Assembly: GCA_017459985.1 (NCBI GenBank)
Contig: JAFUBX010000006.1
Location: 62,001 to 126,000 of the forward strand
DNA from: Parasporobacterium sp.
GTDB lineage: Bacteria > Bacillota > Clostridia > Lachnospirales > Lachnospiraceae
Direction of reading: 5' to 3'
DNA length: 64,000 bases
A program made the translations under genes and the position numbers. Of the stretch, positions 49,985-57,413 are shown piece by piece (within the stretch, counting starts at the first letter, position 1; each line of letters begins with the position of its first letter). The notes under the pieces are model-generated. The model saw only the letters and a program-made list of their open reading frames with translations. It was not told the origin of the DNA and searched no databases.

Positions 49985-50928
49985 CGGAAAGAATCATTTG
50001 TCTTGTTTGCCTGGTAATCGGTTATGGGTTCGGACTGCTGCAGATCGCCCATATTTACTCCAAATCCAAAAATGTCAATATCCGGGAGAAGGGCAGCGGC
50101 AACGCCGGCACCACCAATATGTTCCGGGTCATGGGAATCAAGGCCGGAATCATTACCCTCCTGGGGGACTGTGCCAAGCTGGTGGCCGCGGTGCTGGTGA
50201 CGAAGCTGATTTTTCTGACCTGGCTTCATTATGACATTGATCCGACGGCGCTGGCCCTTTATACGGGGTTCGGCTGTGTGCTGGGCCATGATTTCCCGTT
50301 CTATTTCCATTTTAAGGGCGGAAAGGGCATGGCTACGACGGCGGCGCTTCTGTGCTGTTTCGGAAACTGGCAGATGATCGTGGTTGGGGTCGCCATCTTC
50401 TTCGGGATCGTGATCGCGACCCAGTATGTGTCACTGGGATCCATGACGACGGTCTGCGCGGAATTTATACTGTTTGTGATCCTGACCCAGGGCGGATGGT
50501 TCCGTCTGAACAGGGCCTGGATGCCGGACAGTTACATTCTGTTCTTCCTGATCGCCGCTCTTTTGGTCTTCCAGCACCGGAAGAATATCAAACGGCTGAA
50601 GGAACACCGGGAGACGAAGTTCTATTTCCGGACTGCCCAGCAGATCCAGGAAGCGGAAGAGAAGCACCGGGAGACCCAGGTAACCGCCAAGCTGGAGCAT
50701 GTGCAGCAGAAAGCGGAGAAGAAGGTGGACCGGCTGCAAAACCGGGCGGAGAAGAAGGTGGCAGCTGCCCAGAGCAAGGCGGAGCTGGTGCAGAACAAAG
50801 CGGATTACAAGAACCGGAAGGTACAGCTCAAAGCAGAGATCAAGCAGGAGAAAAACCGCAACTGGGCCGGCAAGATCGCCGAACACGCCCCGAAATCACT
50901 GAAACAAAATGACAGCGAGAACGAATAA
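49981..50928 (+). CDS. plsY: Glycerol-3-phosphate acyltransferase PlsY with C-terminal coiled coil
   Basis: The N-terminal ~205 residues are a standard PlsY: IREKGSGNAGTTNMFRVMG, then the acyl-phosphate site GHDFPFYFHFKGGKGMATT, with five membrane helices. It makes lysophosphatidate from acyl-phosphate and glycerol-3-phosphate. The last ~110 residues are unusual: a Lys/Glu/Gln coiled coil of repeating AEKKVDRLQNRAEKKVAAAQ type. Typical PlsY ends near residue 200. The gene overlaps der by 4 bp and the MutS-like gene by 20 bp, so the three are coupled. No gpsA follows, unlike many relatives. Confidence 0.92.
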   Translation: MTERIICLVCLVIGYGFGLLQIAHIYSKSKNVNIREKGSGNAGTTNMFRVMGIKAGIITLLGDCAKLVAAVLVTKLIFLTWLHYDIDPTALALYTGFGCVLGHDFPFYFHFKGGKGMATTAALLCCFGNWQMIVVGVAIFFGIVIATQYVSLGSMTTVCAEFILFVILTQGGWFRLNRAWMPDSYILFFLIAALLVFQHRKNIKRLKEHRETKFYFRTAQQIQEAEEKHRETQVTAKLEHVQQKAEKKVDRLQNRAEKKVAAAQSKAELVQNKADYKNRKVQLKAEIKQEKNRNWAGKIAEHAPKSLKQNDSENE

Positions 50929-52480
50929 CGAAAGATTGAAAAGCGATAACGGCGCAGCGAAGGACAGCTTGGCCGGAAACGGCGCAGCGGGCAGTGTCCC
51001 GGCGGGGAACGGCGCGGCGTTTTATATTGACGACATTACCTGGAATGATCTGTCCATGGAGCATGTTTACGGGAAGATCAATACAGCCCGGTCGTCGGTG
51101 GGAGAGGAGTATCTGAAACGGGTGCTCCGGACCTCGCTGTGCGATCCGGAGAAACTAAAGCAGCGGTCCCTGAGGGCGGAACAGGTCTCTGCGGATCCAG
51201 CGGAGAAGAAACAGCTTCAGAAAATCTTCCGGGATCTGGGAAAGACGAAGAAACTTTCTTTGTATGATTATATTTTCCGGTTCCATGAGATCAAACCCTC
51301 CGGCAATGCGGTTCATATCCTGCTGTCGCTGCTGCTTATCGCGGCGATCATCCTGATCTTTGTCCGGCCGGTCATCGGGATCATTGCGCTGGTGCTCCTG
51401 TTTGTGATCAATATTTCCACGTATTTCCGATACAAAGCCTCCATCGAAGGCTATTTCATGTGCTTCAAGTACATTGTGAAAATGCTGCAGGCCGCCGCGA
51501 GGATCTGCCGGATCCCCGGAATGCGGACGGGGGCATTTGCTCCCCTGACACAGGAACTGGAGGCGGATACACAGGAGCTGGCGGGACTGAAGCGGGGATC
51601 CTGGCTGCTGACCAACAGTGTGTCGGGATCTTTGGTGGATGTGATCATGGATTATGTGCGGATGCTGTTTCATGTGGACATCATGCGGTTTAACAGTATG
51701 CGGAAACTGGCTGTCCAGAAGGAAGAGACCATCGACCATCTGTTCTGCACCCTGGGGGAGATCGAAACGGATCTGTGCATCAGCGACTTCCGGGAAAGCC
51801 TGCCCGCCTGGTGCCGGCCGGAGTTTGCCGGAAACCTTAGGCTGGAGATCGCGGGCATGTATCACCCGCTGACCCCCACCATTGTAAAAAATGATCTGAA
51901 GACCTGCCGGTCCATTCTTCTGACCGGCTCCAATGCCTCCGGCAAATCCACGTTCCTGAAGCAGGTGGCCATCAACCAGATCCTGGCCCAGAGTCTGGAT
52001 ACCTGTCTGGCGGACCGGTTTGTGACCGGATTTTATAAGGTTATGTCTTCCATGGCGCTGACAGACAATATTCTGGGAAATGAGAGCTATTTTATTGTAG
52101 AGATCAAATCCCTGAAACGGATTCTGGATGAGATCCGGGACGGGCAGGGAGAACTTCCTGTGATGTGCTTTATCGATGAGGTGCTGCGGGGAACCAACAC
52201 GAAGGAACGGATCGCCGCTTCCAGCCAGATCCTGAAAAGTATGGCGGGAAGAAATGTCCTGTGCTTTGCGGCCACCCATGACATTGAGCTGACGCAGCTG
52301 CTCGGGGAGGACATGGAAAACTACCATTTCGAGGAATTTGTGGAGGGTAATGACGTGATTTTTGACTATCTGTTAAAGCCCGGTCCTGCCAGAACCCGCA
52401 ATGCCATCCGGCTGATGCAGGCTTATGGATTTGACCCCTCAATCACGGATGCGGCGGAGCGCCTGGCGGATCAAATTTAA
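50909..52480 (+). CDS. Membrane-anchored MutS-family ATPase-like protein
   Basis: The 523-residue protein has an N-terminal Asn/Gly/Ala-rich repeat (30-bp DNA units), a helical region with two membrane segments at about residues 130-170 (VHILLSLLLIAAIILIFV; IIALVLLFVINI), and a C-terminal MutS-type ATPase: TGSNASGKSTFLKQVAINQI (Walker A), CFIDEVLRGTNTKER (Walker B/D-loop) and FAATHDIELT. It lacks the mismatch-binding domain of MutS. This membrane-tied MutS-like group is found in Firmicutes and its role is unknown. It is translationally coupled to plsY. Confidence 0.88.
   Translation: MTARTNNERLKSDNGAAKDSLAGNGAAGSVPAGNGAAFYIDDITWNDLSMEHVYGKINTARSSVGEEYLKRVLRTSLCDPEKLKQRSLRAEQVSADPAEKKQLQKIFRDLGKTKKLSLYDYIFRFHEIKPSGNAVHILLSLLLIAAIILIFVRPVIGIIALVLLFVINISTYFRYKASIEGYFMCFKYIVKMLQAAARICRIPGMRTGAFAPLTQELEADTQELAGLKRGSWLLTNSVSGSLVDVIMDYVRMLFHVDIMRFNSMRKLAVQKEETIDHLFCTLGEIETDLCISDFRESLPAWCRPEFAGNLRLEIAGMYHPLTPTIVKNDLKTCRSILLTGSNASGKSTFLKQVAINQILAQSLDTCLADRFVTGFYKVMSSMALTDNILGNESYFIVEIKSLKRILDEIRDGQGELPVMCFIDEVLRGTNTKERIAASSQILKSMAGRNVLCFAATHDIELTQLLGEDMENYHFEEFVEGNDVIFDYLLKPGPARTRNAIRLMQAYGFDPSITDAAERLADQI
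50948..51019 (+). repeat. 30-bp-period repeats at the start of the MutS-like gene
   Basis: AACGGCGCAGCG recurs at 50948 and 50978, and as AACGGCGCGGCG at 51008, giving NGAA repeats in the protein N-terminus. The frame is kept. Confidence 0.85.
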
Positions 52481-52492
52481 AATAAAAAGTTC

Positions 52493-52522
52493 TTTACATC
52501 CGATATCCGGACGTTGTAGAAT
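52493..52522 (+). promoter_or_regulatory. Promoter of the uracil permease gene
   Basis: TTTACA (52493-52498), 18-bp spacer, TAGAAT (52517-52522), about 46 bp before the ATG. Confidence 0.6.
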
Positions 52523-52567
52523 ACTTCCTTGGAAAAAACGGAAGCATAACAGAAGGGAGTATATTCT

Positions 52568-53902
52568 ATGAATCTGATCTATGATGTGAAAGACAGGCCT
52601 TCCTTTGGGAAAGTCATTGTTTTTGCCATTCAGCAGCTTTTGGCGATTCTGGCAGCCACAATTGCTGTTCCTTCCATTATTGGCAATGGCATGAGCCAGA
52701 GCGCTGCATTATTCGGAGCCGGCGTCGGAACAATTATATATTTACTTTTTACAAAGTTCAGAAGCCCGGTTTTCCTGGGCTCTTCCTTTGCCTTCATCGG
52801 ATCGATGTTTGCCGCATTTGCGGGAGCGACCAGCATGGAAATGGGATATCTGGGACTGATCATCGGTGCCGCATTTGCAGCGCTTGTCTATGTGATCATC
52901 GCTCTCATCGTGAAGGTGGCCGGCGTCAGATGGGTCAATTATCTCATGCCTCCGGTCGTCATCGGACCTACGGTTGCCATCATCGGACTGTCCCTGGCCG
53001 GCAATGCCGTGTCAGACGCCATGGGCGGGGTCTTTGATGCCGATGCGGGCGCCTACGTGATGGATTCTCATGCCTGGGCATGCCTGATCTGTGCATTTAT
53101 CACGCTTCTGGTTGTGTGCCTGTGCTCCGTATTCGGAAAGAAGATGATGCGGCTGATCCCGTTTATTATCGGTATTTGCGCCGGATACATCGTGGCTGTT
53201 ATTTTCACTCTAATCGGAAATGCTTCCGGCAACGCCGCTCTTCAGCTGGTGGATTTCTCCAGGTTTTCTTCCATGCAGTGGGTTCCGGATTTTACCTTCC
53301 TGACTGCATTTAAAGGCTTCGGAAGCCTGACGGGAACTTACATCCTGACGCTTGCGGTGGCTTATGTGCCGGTGGCCTTCGTGGTATTTGCAGAGCATAT
53401 TGCGGATCATAAGAATCTCTCCAGCATTATCGGGAAGGAACTTCTGGAGGATCCGGGTCTTCACAGAACCCTGTTGGGCGATGGTGTAGGTTCCTTTATC
53501 GGTTCCATTTTCGGCGGCTGCCCGAACACCACTTACGGCGAATCCGTCGGCTGCGTGGCCATCACCGGCAATGCTTCCATCGTGACGATCCTTGCCACTG
53601 CGGTCATTGCCATCATTGCATCCTTCATCGGGCCCTTCGTGACTTTCCTTTCCACGATCCCCGGATGCGTCATGGGCGGCGTCTGCATTACACTGTACGG
53701 ATTTATTGCAGTCTCCGGCCTGAAGATGCTTCAGCCGGTGGATCTCAATGATAACCGGAATCTGTTCACAGCCTCCGTGATCCTGATCTGCGGAATCGGC
53801 GGCATGGTGCTTAAGATCGGGGAAGTGACTCTGACAGAGATCGCAGTTGCCCTGATTCTCGGCATCATTGTGAACCTGATCCTCAGAAAGAGGGAGAAAT
53901 AA
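52568..53902 (+). CDS. uraA: Uracil/xanthine permease (NCS2 family)
   Basis: The 444-residue protein has about 14 hydrophobic segments and starts VIFAIQQLLAILAATIAVPS-like (read here as VIVFAIQQLLAILAATIAVP). Family motifs are FGKKMMRLIPFIIGI, VAYVPVAFVVFAEHIADHKN (with the conserved Glu) and GGCPNTTYGESVGCVAITGN. This is the UraA/PyrP pattern, most likely importing uracil with protons. AGAAGGGAG precedes the ATG. No PyrR-type attenuator leader is seen. It is transcribed alone and ends in a terminator. Confidence 0.93.
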   Translation: MNLIYDVKDRPSFGKVIVFAIQQLLAILAATIAVPSIIGNGMSQSAALFGAGVGTIIYLLFTKFRSPVFLGSSFAFIGSMFAAFAGATSMEMGYLGLIIGAAFAALVYVIIALIVKVAGVRWVNYLMPPVVIGPTVAIIGLSLAGNAVSDAMGGVFDADAGAYVMDSHAWACLICAFITLLVVCLCSVFGKKMMRLIPFIIGICAGYIVAVIFTLIGNASGNAALQLVDFSRFSSMQWVPDFTFLTAFKGFGSLTGTYILTLAVAYVPVAFVVFAEHIADHKNLSSIIGKELLEDPGLHRTLLGDGVGSFIGSIFGGCPNTTYGESVGCVAITGNASIVTILATAVIAIIASFIGPFVTFLSTIPGCVMGGVCITLYGFIAVSGLKMLQPVDLNDNRNLFTASVILICGIGGMVLKIGEVTLTEIAVALILGIIVNLILRKREK

Positions 53903-53970
53903 TCCCTTCTGGATGTGGATGGAGGTCCTTCGGCTTGCGGATGATCTGCTGTAACTTCGCGGAAGGTCGG

Positions 53971-54026
53971 CGGAAGGTTTGATAGGAGAAAACTTTAATT
54001 CTCCATATCTGACCTTCCGTTTTTTT
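53971..54026 (+). terminator. Long terminator of uraA
   Basis: Two-tier stem: CGGAAGGT with ACCTTCCG (outer) and GGAGAA with TTCTCC (inner), followed by TTTTTTT. The outer stem sequence recurs at 54840-54960. Confidence 0.8.
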
Positions 54027-54033
54027 ATGGATT

Positions 54034-54150
54034 TCCGTGAGATTTTGCAATGCTTGCAGTTTTTTGACTGCGGCTGCCGAAAAGTTGCAGCAATGCGTGA
54101 GATTTTCGGTAGACGCTCTTTACAGCCCTGGATTTTGCCGAAAAATTGGG
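54034..54150 (+). repeat. Modular palindromic repeat element, copy D (3'-truncated)
   Basis: The left-end-like GCAATGCTTGCAGTTTTTTG is followed by unit 1 at 54075-54111 (TGCCGAAAAGTTGCAGC...), a 24-nt spacer and unit 2 starting at 54136, again 61 bp on, which breaks off after TGCCGAAAAATTGGG. The remainder of the element is missing. Confidence 0.85.
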
Positions 54151-54254
54151 ATCTTCTGTACCCTGGGTGGGTGTTTCCCTGCTTTTGGAGGTGCAGTAAA
54201 GTCCATGCCGCTGTTGACTTCCTCCATACTTGCTTCCATCCTGCCATTTGGGCC

Positions 54255-54590
54255 ATCCAGGAAATAATCGTCATTTACTATCCCTGTCATTTTTGCGAAA
54301 ACAGGGATAGGATTTCCCAATAATTTCATATATAGTCCAGTTCAGGCTCTCTCAGGACCTTCATTTTGGACCATATTCTGAAAAATCGTCACTTTCTATC
54401 CCTGTTTTCAAAATCGAAACAGGGATATGATTTTCCAATAATTTCATATCTGGTCCAATCCGGGGCCTCTTCTACCTCTCAATTCGGACTGTATATGAAA
54501 AAATGCCAATTACTATCCCTGTTTTCCGGATCAGCGCAGGGATAGTAATTGGCAATTATTTCGCTGATCACCCAAAGGCCTTCGGACTAC
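54255..54590. repeat. Tandem array of three ~118-bp palindromic units
   Basis: CTATCCCTGT starts at 54278, 54396 and 54513, giving periods of 118 and 117 bp. In each unit CTATCCCTGT pairs with ACAGGGATAG or a close variant 15-25 bases later, and outer sequences (GGACCATAT.. and ATATCTGGTCC) extend the hairpin. Units 1 and 2 share AATAATTTCATAT. Unit 3 has the longest stem (TTACTATCCCTG/CAGGGATAGTAA flanked by CCAAT/ATTGG). No gene is present. This is a separate family from copies A-E. Confidence 0.85.
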
Positions 54591-54839
54591 GCATATTCCT
54601 GTATGTCTATTTTCTGAAAAAAAGCATCTGCATGCTCTTAAATCCGGAATTCGCTGTGGCAGATACTTCTGCCTGTAATGTATCCGTAATCTTTTATTTT
54701 TCTCGATTTTAGAATACATAAATCTGCTCCTGTATCCGCAATCGTATAAAATCCTTAAAAAGAGAATACATCGTTCTCATTCTGTGACTCGTAATCAGGC
54801 ACTTTGACTCAAGGTGCACTTCCGTGGACGGTGGAAGGC

Positions 54840-54960
54840 CTGGTATGGAGTTTACAGGCTTTTTTCAAATTTACCTTCCGGATTTTCGATGATTTGCCCG
54901 GAAAACGGAAGGTAGCATATGGAATTTATAAGCTTTTTCAGAATTTACCTTCCGAATGAA
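54840..54960. repeat. ACCTTCCG direct and inverted repeats
   Basis: TATGGAGTTTACAGGCTTTT recurs as TATGGAATTTATAAGCTTTT about 70 bp later, each followed by TTTACCTTCCG. Between them AAAACGGAAGGT is the inverse. The eight-base core matches the stem of the uraA terminator. Confidence 0.7.
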
Positions 54961-54982
54961 ATTCCTCGGCGTCGCCAGACAA

Positions 54983-55011
54983 CGGCTGCCGAAAAAATGC
55001 AGCATTGCGGA
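54983..55011 (+). repeat. Modular palindromic repeat element, copy E (collapsed)
   Basis: CGGCTGCCGAAAAAATGCAG is followed directly by CATTGCGGA, joining the start of unit 1 to the right end. It looks like a recombinational deletion product and lies 72 bp from the recN stop codon. Confidence 0.7.
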
Positions 55012-55082
55012 AATGCGGCACTTGCAAGGTGAAAACCATGTCCATAGGAAGGGGAGACACGCGTAAGAAGAGGCGGTGATCG

Positions 55083-56771
55083 TCAGGAACGCACAGAGTC
55101 CTTCAGGCGGCGGGCGGAGAGTTTCATCTCTTCGGCATTCTGGAGGGTGCTTTCGGTGATCTCGCTTCCGCTCAGAAGGCGGGCAAGTTCTATGATGGAA
55201 TCCGGCCGGTTCAGTTTGCGGATGCCGGAAATGGTGCTGCCGTCCCGGACGGACTTTTCGATCGAGAAATGGGTGTCTGCCATGGCAGCGATCTGGGGAA
55301 GATGGGTGATGCAGATCAGCTGATGTTCCCGGCTCAGGGTTCCGAGCTTTTCCGCCACCTTCTGGGCAGTACGGCCGCTGATCCCGGTATCAATCTCATC
55401 GAAGATCATGGTGCCGATCTGATCGGAGCTGGCAGTGGAGGACTTGATGGCCAGCATGATCCGGGACAGTTCGCCGCCGGAGGCCACCTTGATTAACGGT
55501 CTTACAGGCTCGCCGGGGTTGGTGGAGATCAGAAACTCTACCCGGTCAAAGCCGTGTTCATAGATCTTATCCGCCTTTTCAAAATGGATCTGAAAACTGA
55601 CATCCAGAAAATTCAGATCCTGCAGATTCCGGATGATCTGCTGCTCCAGAGAAGAGGCAGCTTTTTTACGTTCATCAGAGAGCTGAGAAGCAAACTGGTT
55701 CACACGGGATCTGACGGATTCCATCTGCTTTATGAGATCCGCTTTGTGGGCAGAGTAGTCCTGCAGTTCCCGAAGATGCGCTGCCTGTTTCTCATAATAA
55801 TCCTGGATCTGGGAAAGATCCTGACCGTATTTGCTTTTCAGACGGTTGATCTCATTCAGCCGCTGATGGACCGCCTGATAGCGTTCCTCGTTAAATGCGT
55901 TGCTGTCAATATAATGGGACAGTTCGTGTCCGAAATCTCTGGAAATGGAATCGAGATCCATCAGATAATCCGAAAATACTTTCAGGTCCGGATCCAGAGC
56001 GGTCAGGGAAGACAGCTCCTTCATTCCGTCGGAGATCCGGTTTGCGGCGCAGTCCGCCGCATCAAACAGACTGCTTTTCAGCTTCATGAGCCCCTGCGTC
56101 ACCCGCTCAGCACCGGACAGCTTTTTGTATTCCGCTTCCAGCAGGGTATCCTCCCCGGGCTTCAAGGCGGCTTCCTCGATCTCCTTCAGCTCATACTCCA
56201 GAAATGCCATTTCCTTCTTCAGTTCTTCCGGGTCCTGATTGAAACTCTGGTAGGTTTTCCGGAGAGACTTGTATTCCTGATAACAGGAGTGAAAGGCGTC
56301 TTTCAGCGGAAGGATCGTCCCCCGGCCGAATTCATCCACGATCTCCAGATGTCTGGCGGGATTTAACAGGGACTGGTGATCATGCTGTCCGTGGATATCC
56401 ACCATCAGGGAGGTTAGAGTCCGCAGGGTGGTCAGCGTCACAGAGGTTCCGTTGATCCGGGTCGTGCTGCCGTCCGGGGTCAGTTTCCGGGAGATCAGGA
56501 TGGTACCGTCCTCCGCCGGGATCTCATTGGAAGCCAGAAGAGAAAGGACCCGTTCATCCCGGGAGGTAAATAAAAGCTCCACCAGACCGAAGTCGGCCCC
56601 GCTGCGGATAAAGGACTTGCTGGCCTTGTCTCCCAGAGCAATATTAATAGAGCCGATAATAATCGACTTACCGGCTCCCGTTTCTCCTGTCAGGATATTC
56701 AGTCCAGGATCAAAATCAATATCCGCTTCCCTGATCAGCGCCAGGTCTTTCAGGTGCACATTTTTCAGCAT
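55083..56771 (-). CDS. recN: DNA repair protein RecN
   Basis: The 562-residue SMC-like repair ATPase begins MLKNVHLKDLALIREADIDF and has Walker A GETGAGKSII at about residue 30, a long coiled-coil middle (about 150-370) and C-terminal ABC signature ASGGELSRIMLAI with Walker B MIFDEIDTGISG. It gathers double-strand breaks early in recombination. It follows argR by 13 bp, a pairing common in Firmicutes. Confidence 0.96.
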   Translation of the reverse strand: MLKNVHLKDLALIREADIDFDPGLNILTGETGAGKSIIIGSINIALGDKASKSFIRSGADFGLVELLFTSRDERVLSLLASNEIPAEDGTILISRKLTPDGSTTRINGTSVTLTTLRTLTSLMVDIHGQHDHQSLLNPARHLEIVDEFGRGTILPLKDAFHSCYQEYKSLRKTYQSFNQDPEELKKEMAFLEYELKEIEEAALKPGEDTLLEAEYKKLSGAERVTQGLMKLKSSLFDAADCAANRISDGMKELSSLTALDPDLKVFSDYLMDLDSISRDFGHELSHYIDSNAFNEERYQAVHQRLNEINRLKSKYGQDLSQIQDYYEKQAAHLRELQDYSAHKADLIKQMESVRSRVNQFASQLSDERKKAASSLEQQIIRNLQDLNFLDVSFQIHFEKADKIYEHGFDRVEFLISTNPGEPVRPLIKVASGGELSRIMLAIKSSTASSDQIGTMIFDEIDTGISGRTAQKVAEKLGTLSREHQLICITHLPQIAAMADTHFSIEKSVRDGSTISGIRKLNRPDSIIELARLLSGSEITESTLQNAEEMKLSARRLKDSVRS

Positions 56772-56784
56772 GTCCGGAAATCCC

Positions 56785-57234
56785 TCATTTCATCTTCTTC
56801 ATCAGCTGACGGATCCTCGCTATCAGGGCGGCGGCATCCGCCTCCGAACGGCAGGCGCACATGATGGTGTCATCTCCGGCAATGGATCCGACGATCTCTT
56901 CCAGGTGCAGTTCATCCAAAGCAGCCGCAGCCGCCATGGCCATGCCGGAAAATGTCCGGATTACAGCCAGGTTTGCTGCCTGATCCATCCCCGTCAGGCT
57001 GTCGGCAAAGATCCGCAGATATTTGTCTTCTCCGCCGGACATATCCGCAGGAGAATATCTCTGGCCTTTGCTTCCGGGGACCTTCCTGAGATTCAGGGCC
57101 TTGATATCCCGGGACACCGTTGCCTGCGTTGTCTTATAGCCCAGTTCGTTCAGACGTAAGGTCAGCTCTTCCTGCGTGCTGATCTCGTAGGTGGATATTA
57201 ATTCCAGGATCTTCTCCTGTCGTGATGATTTCAT
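56785..57234 (-). CDS. argR: Arginine repressor ArgR
   Basis: The 149-residue protein has a winged-helix N-terminal domain (KSSRQEKILELISTYEISTQ, then LGYKTTQATVSRDIKALNLR) and a C-terminal oligomerisation/arginine-binding domain with a GTIAGDDT-like motif read here as GSIAGDDTIMCACRS. It controls arginine genes. I start at MKSSRQ (57234), which has GAGGGG upstream; a longer frame to 57249 adds MRGVL. It is upstream of recN in one operon. Confidence 0.95.
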   Translation of the reverse strand: MKSSRQEKILELISTYEISTQEELTLRLNELGYKTTQATVSRDIKALNLRKVPGSKGQRYSPADMSGGEDKYLRIFADSLTGMDQAANLAVIRTFSGMAMAAAAALDELHLEEIVGSIAGDDTIMCACRSEADAAALIARIRQLMKKMK

Positions 57235-57413
57235 AAGGACCCCTCTCAACTGTCATCGAAACAATCTGCCTGCCGGAACATCTATGGCCTGCCGGTGCAG
57301 GAGCAGATCACCCGTGATTATATGCTAAAATACAGGGAAAAGCAATAAAGAGCCTTGAAAACAGCCCTCCTTCCATGTATTCTATTACAGCGATCAAAGA
57401 AACGGAGAGAGCC

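Noticed and set aside
51155..52327. Antisense gene opposite the MutS-like gene
   Set aside because: Long frame but Gln/His/Arg-rich shadow composition and no start signal.
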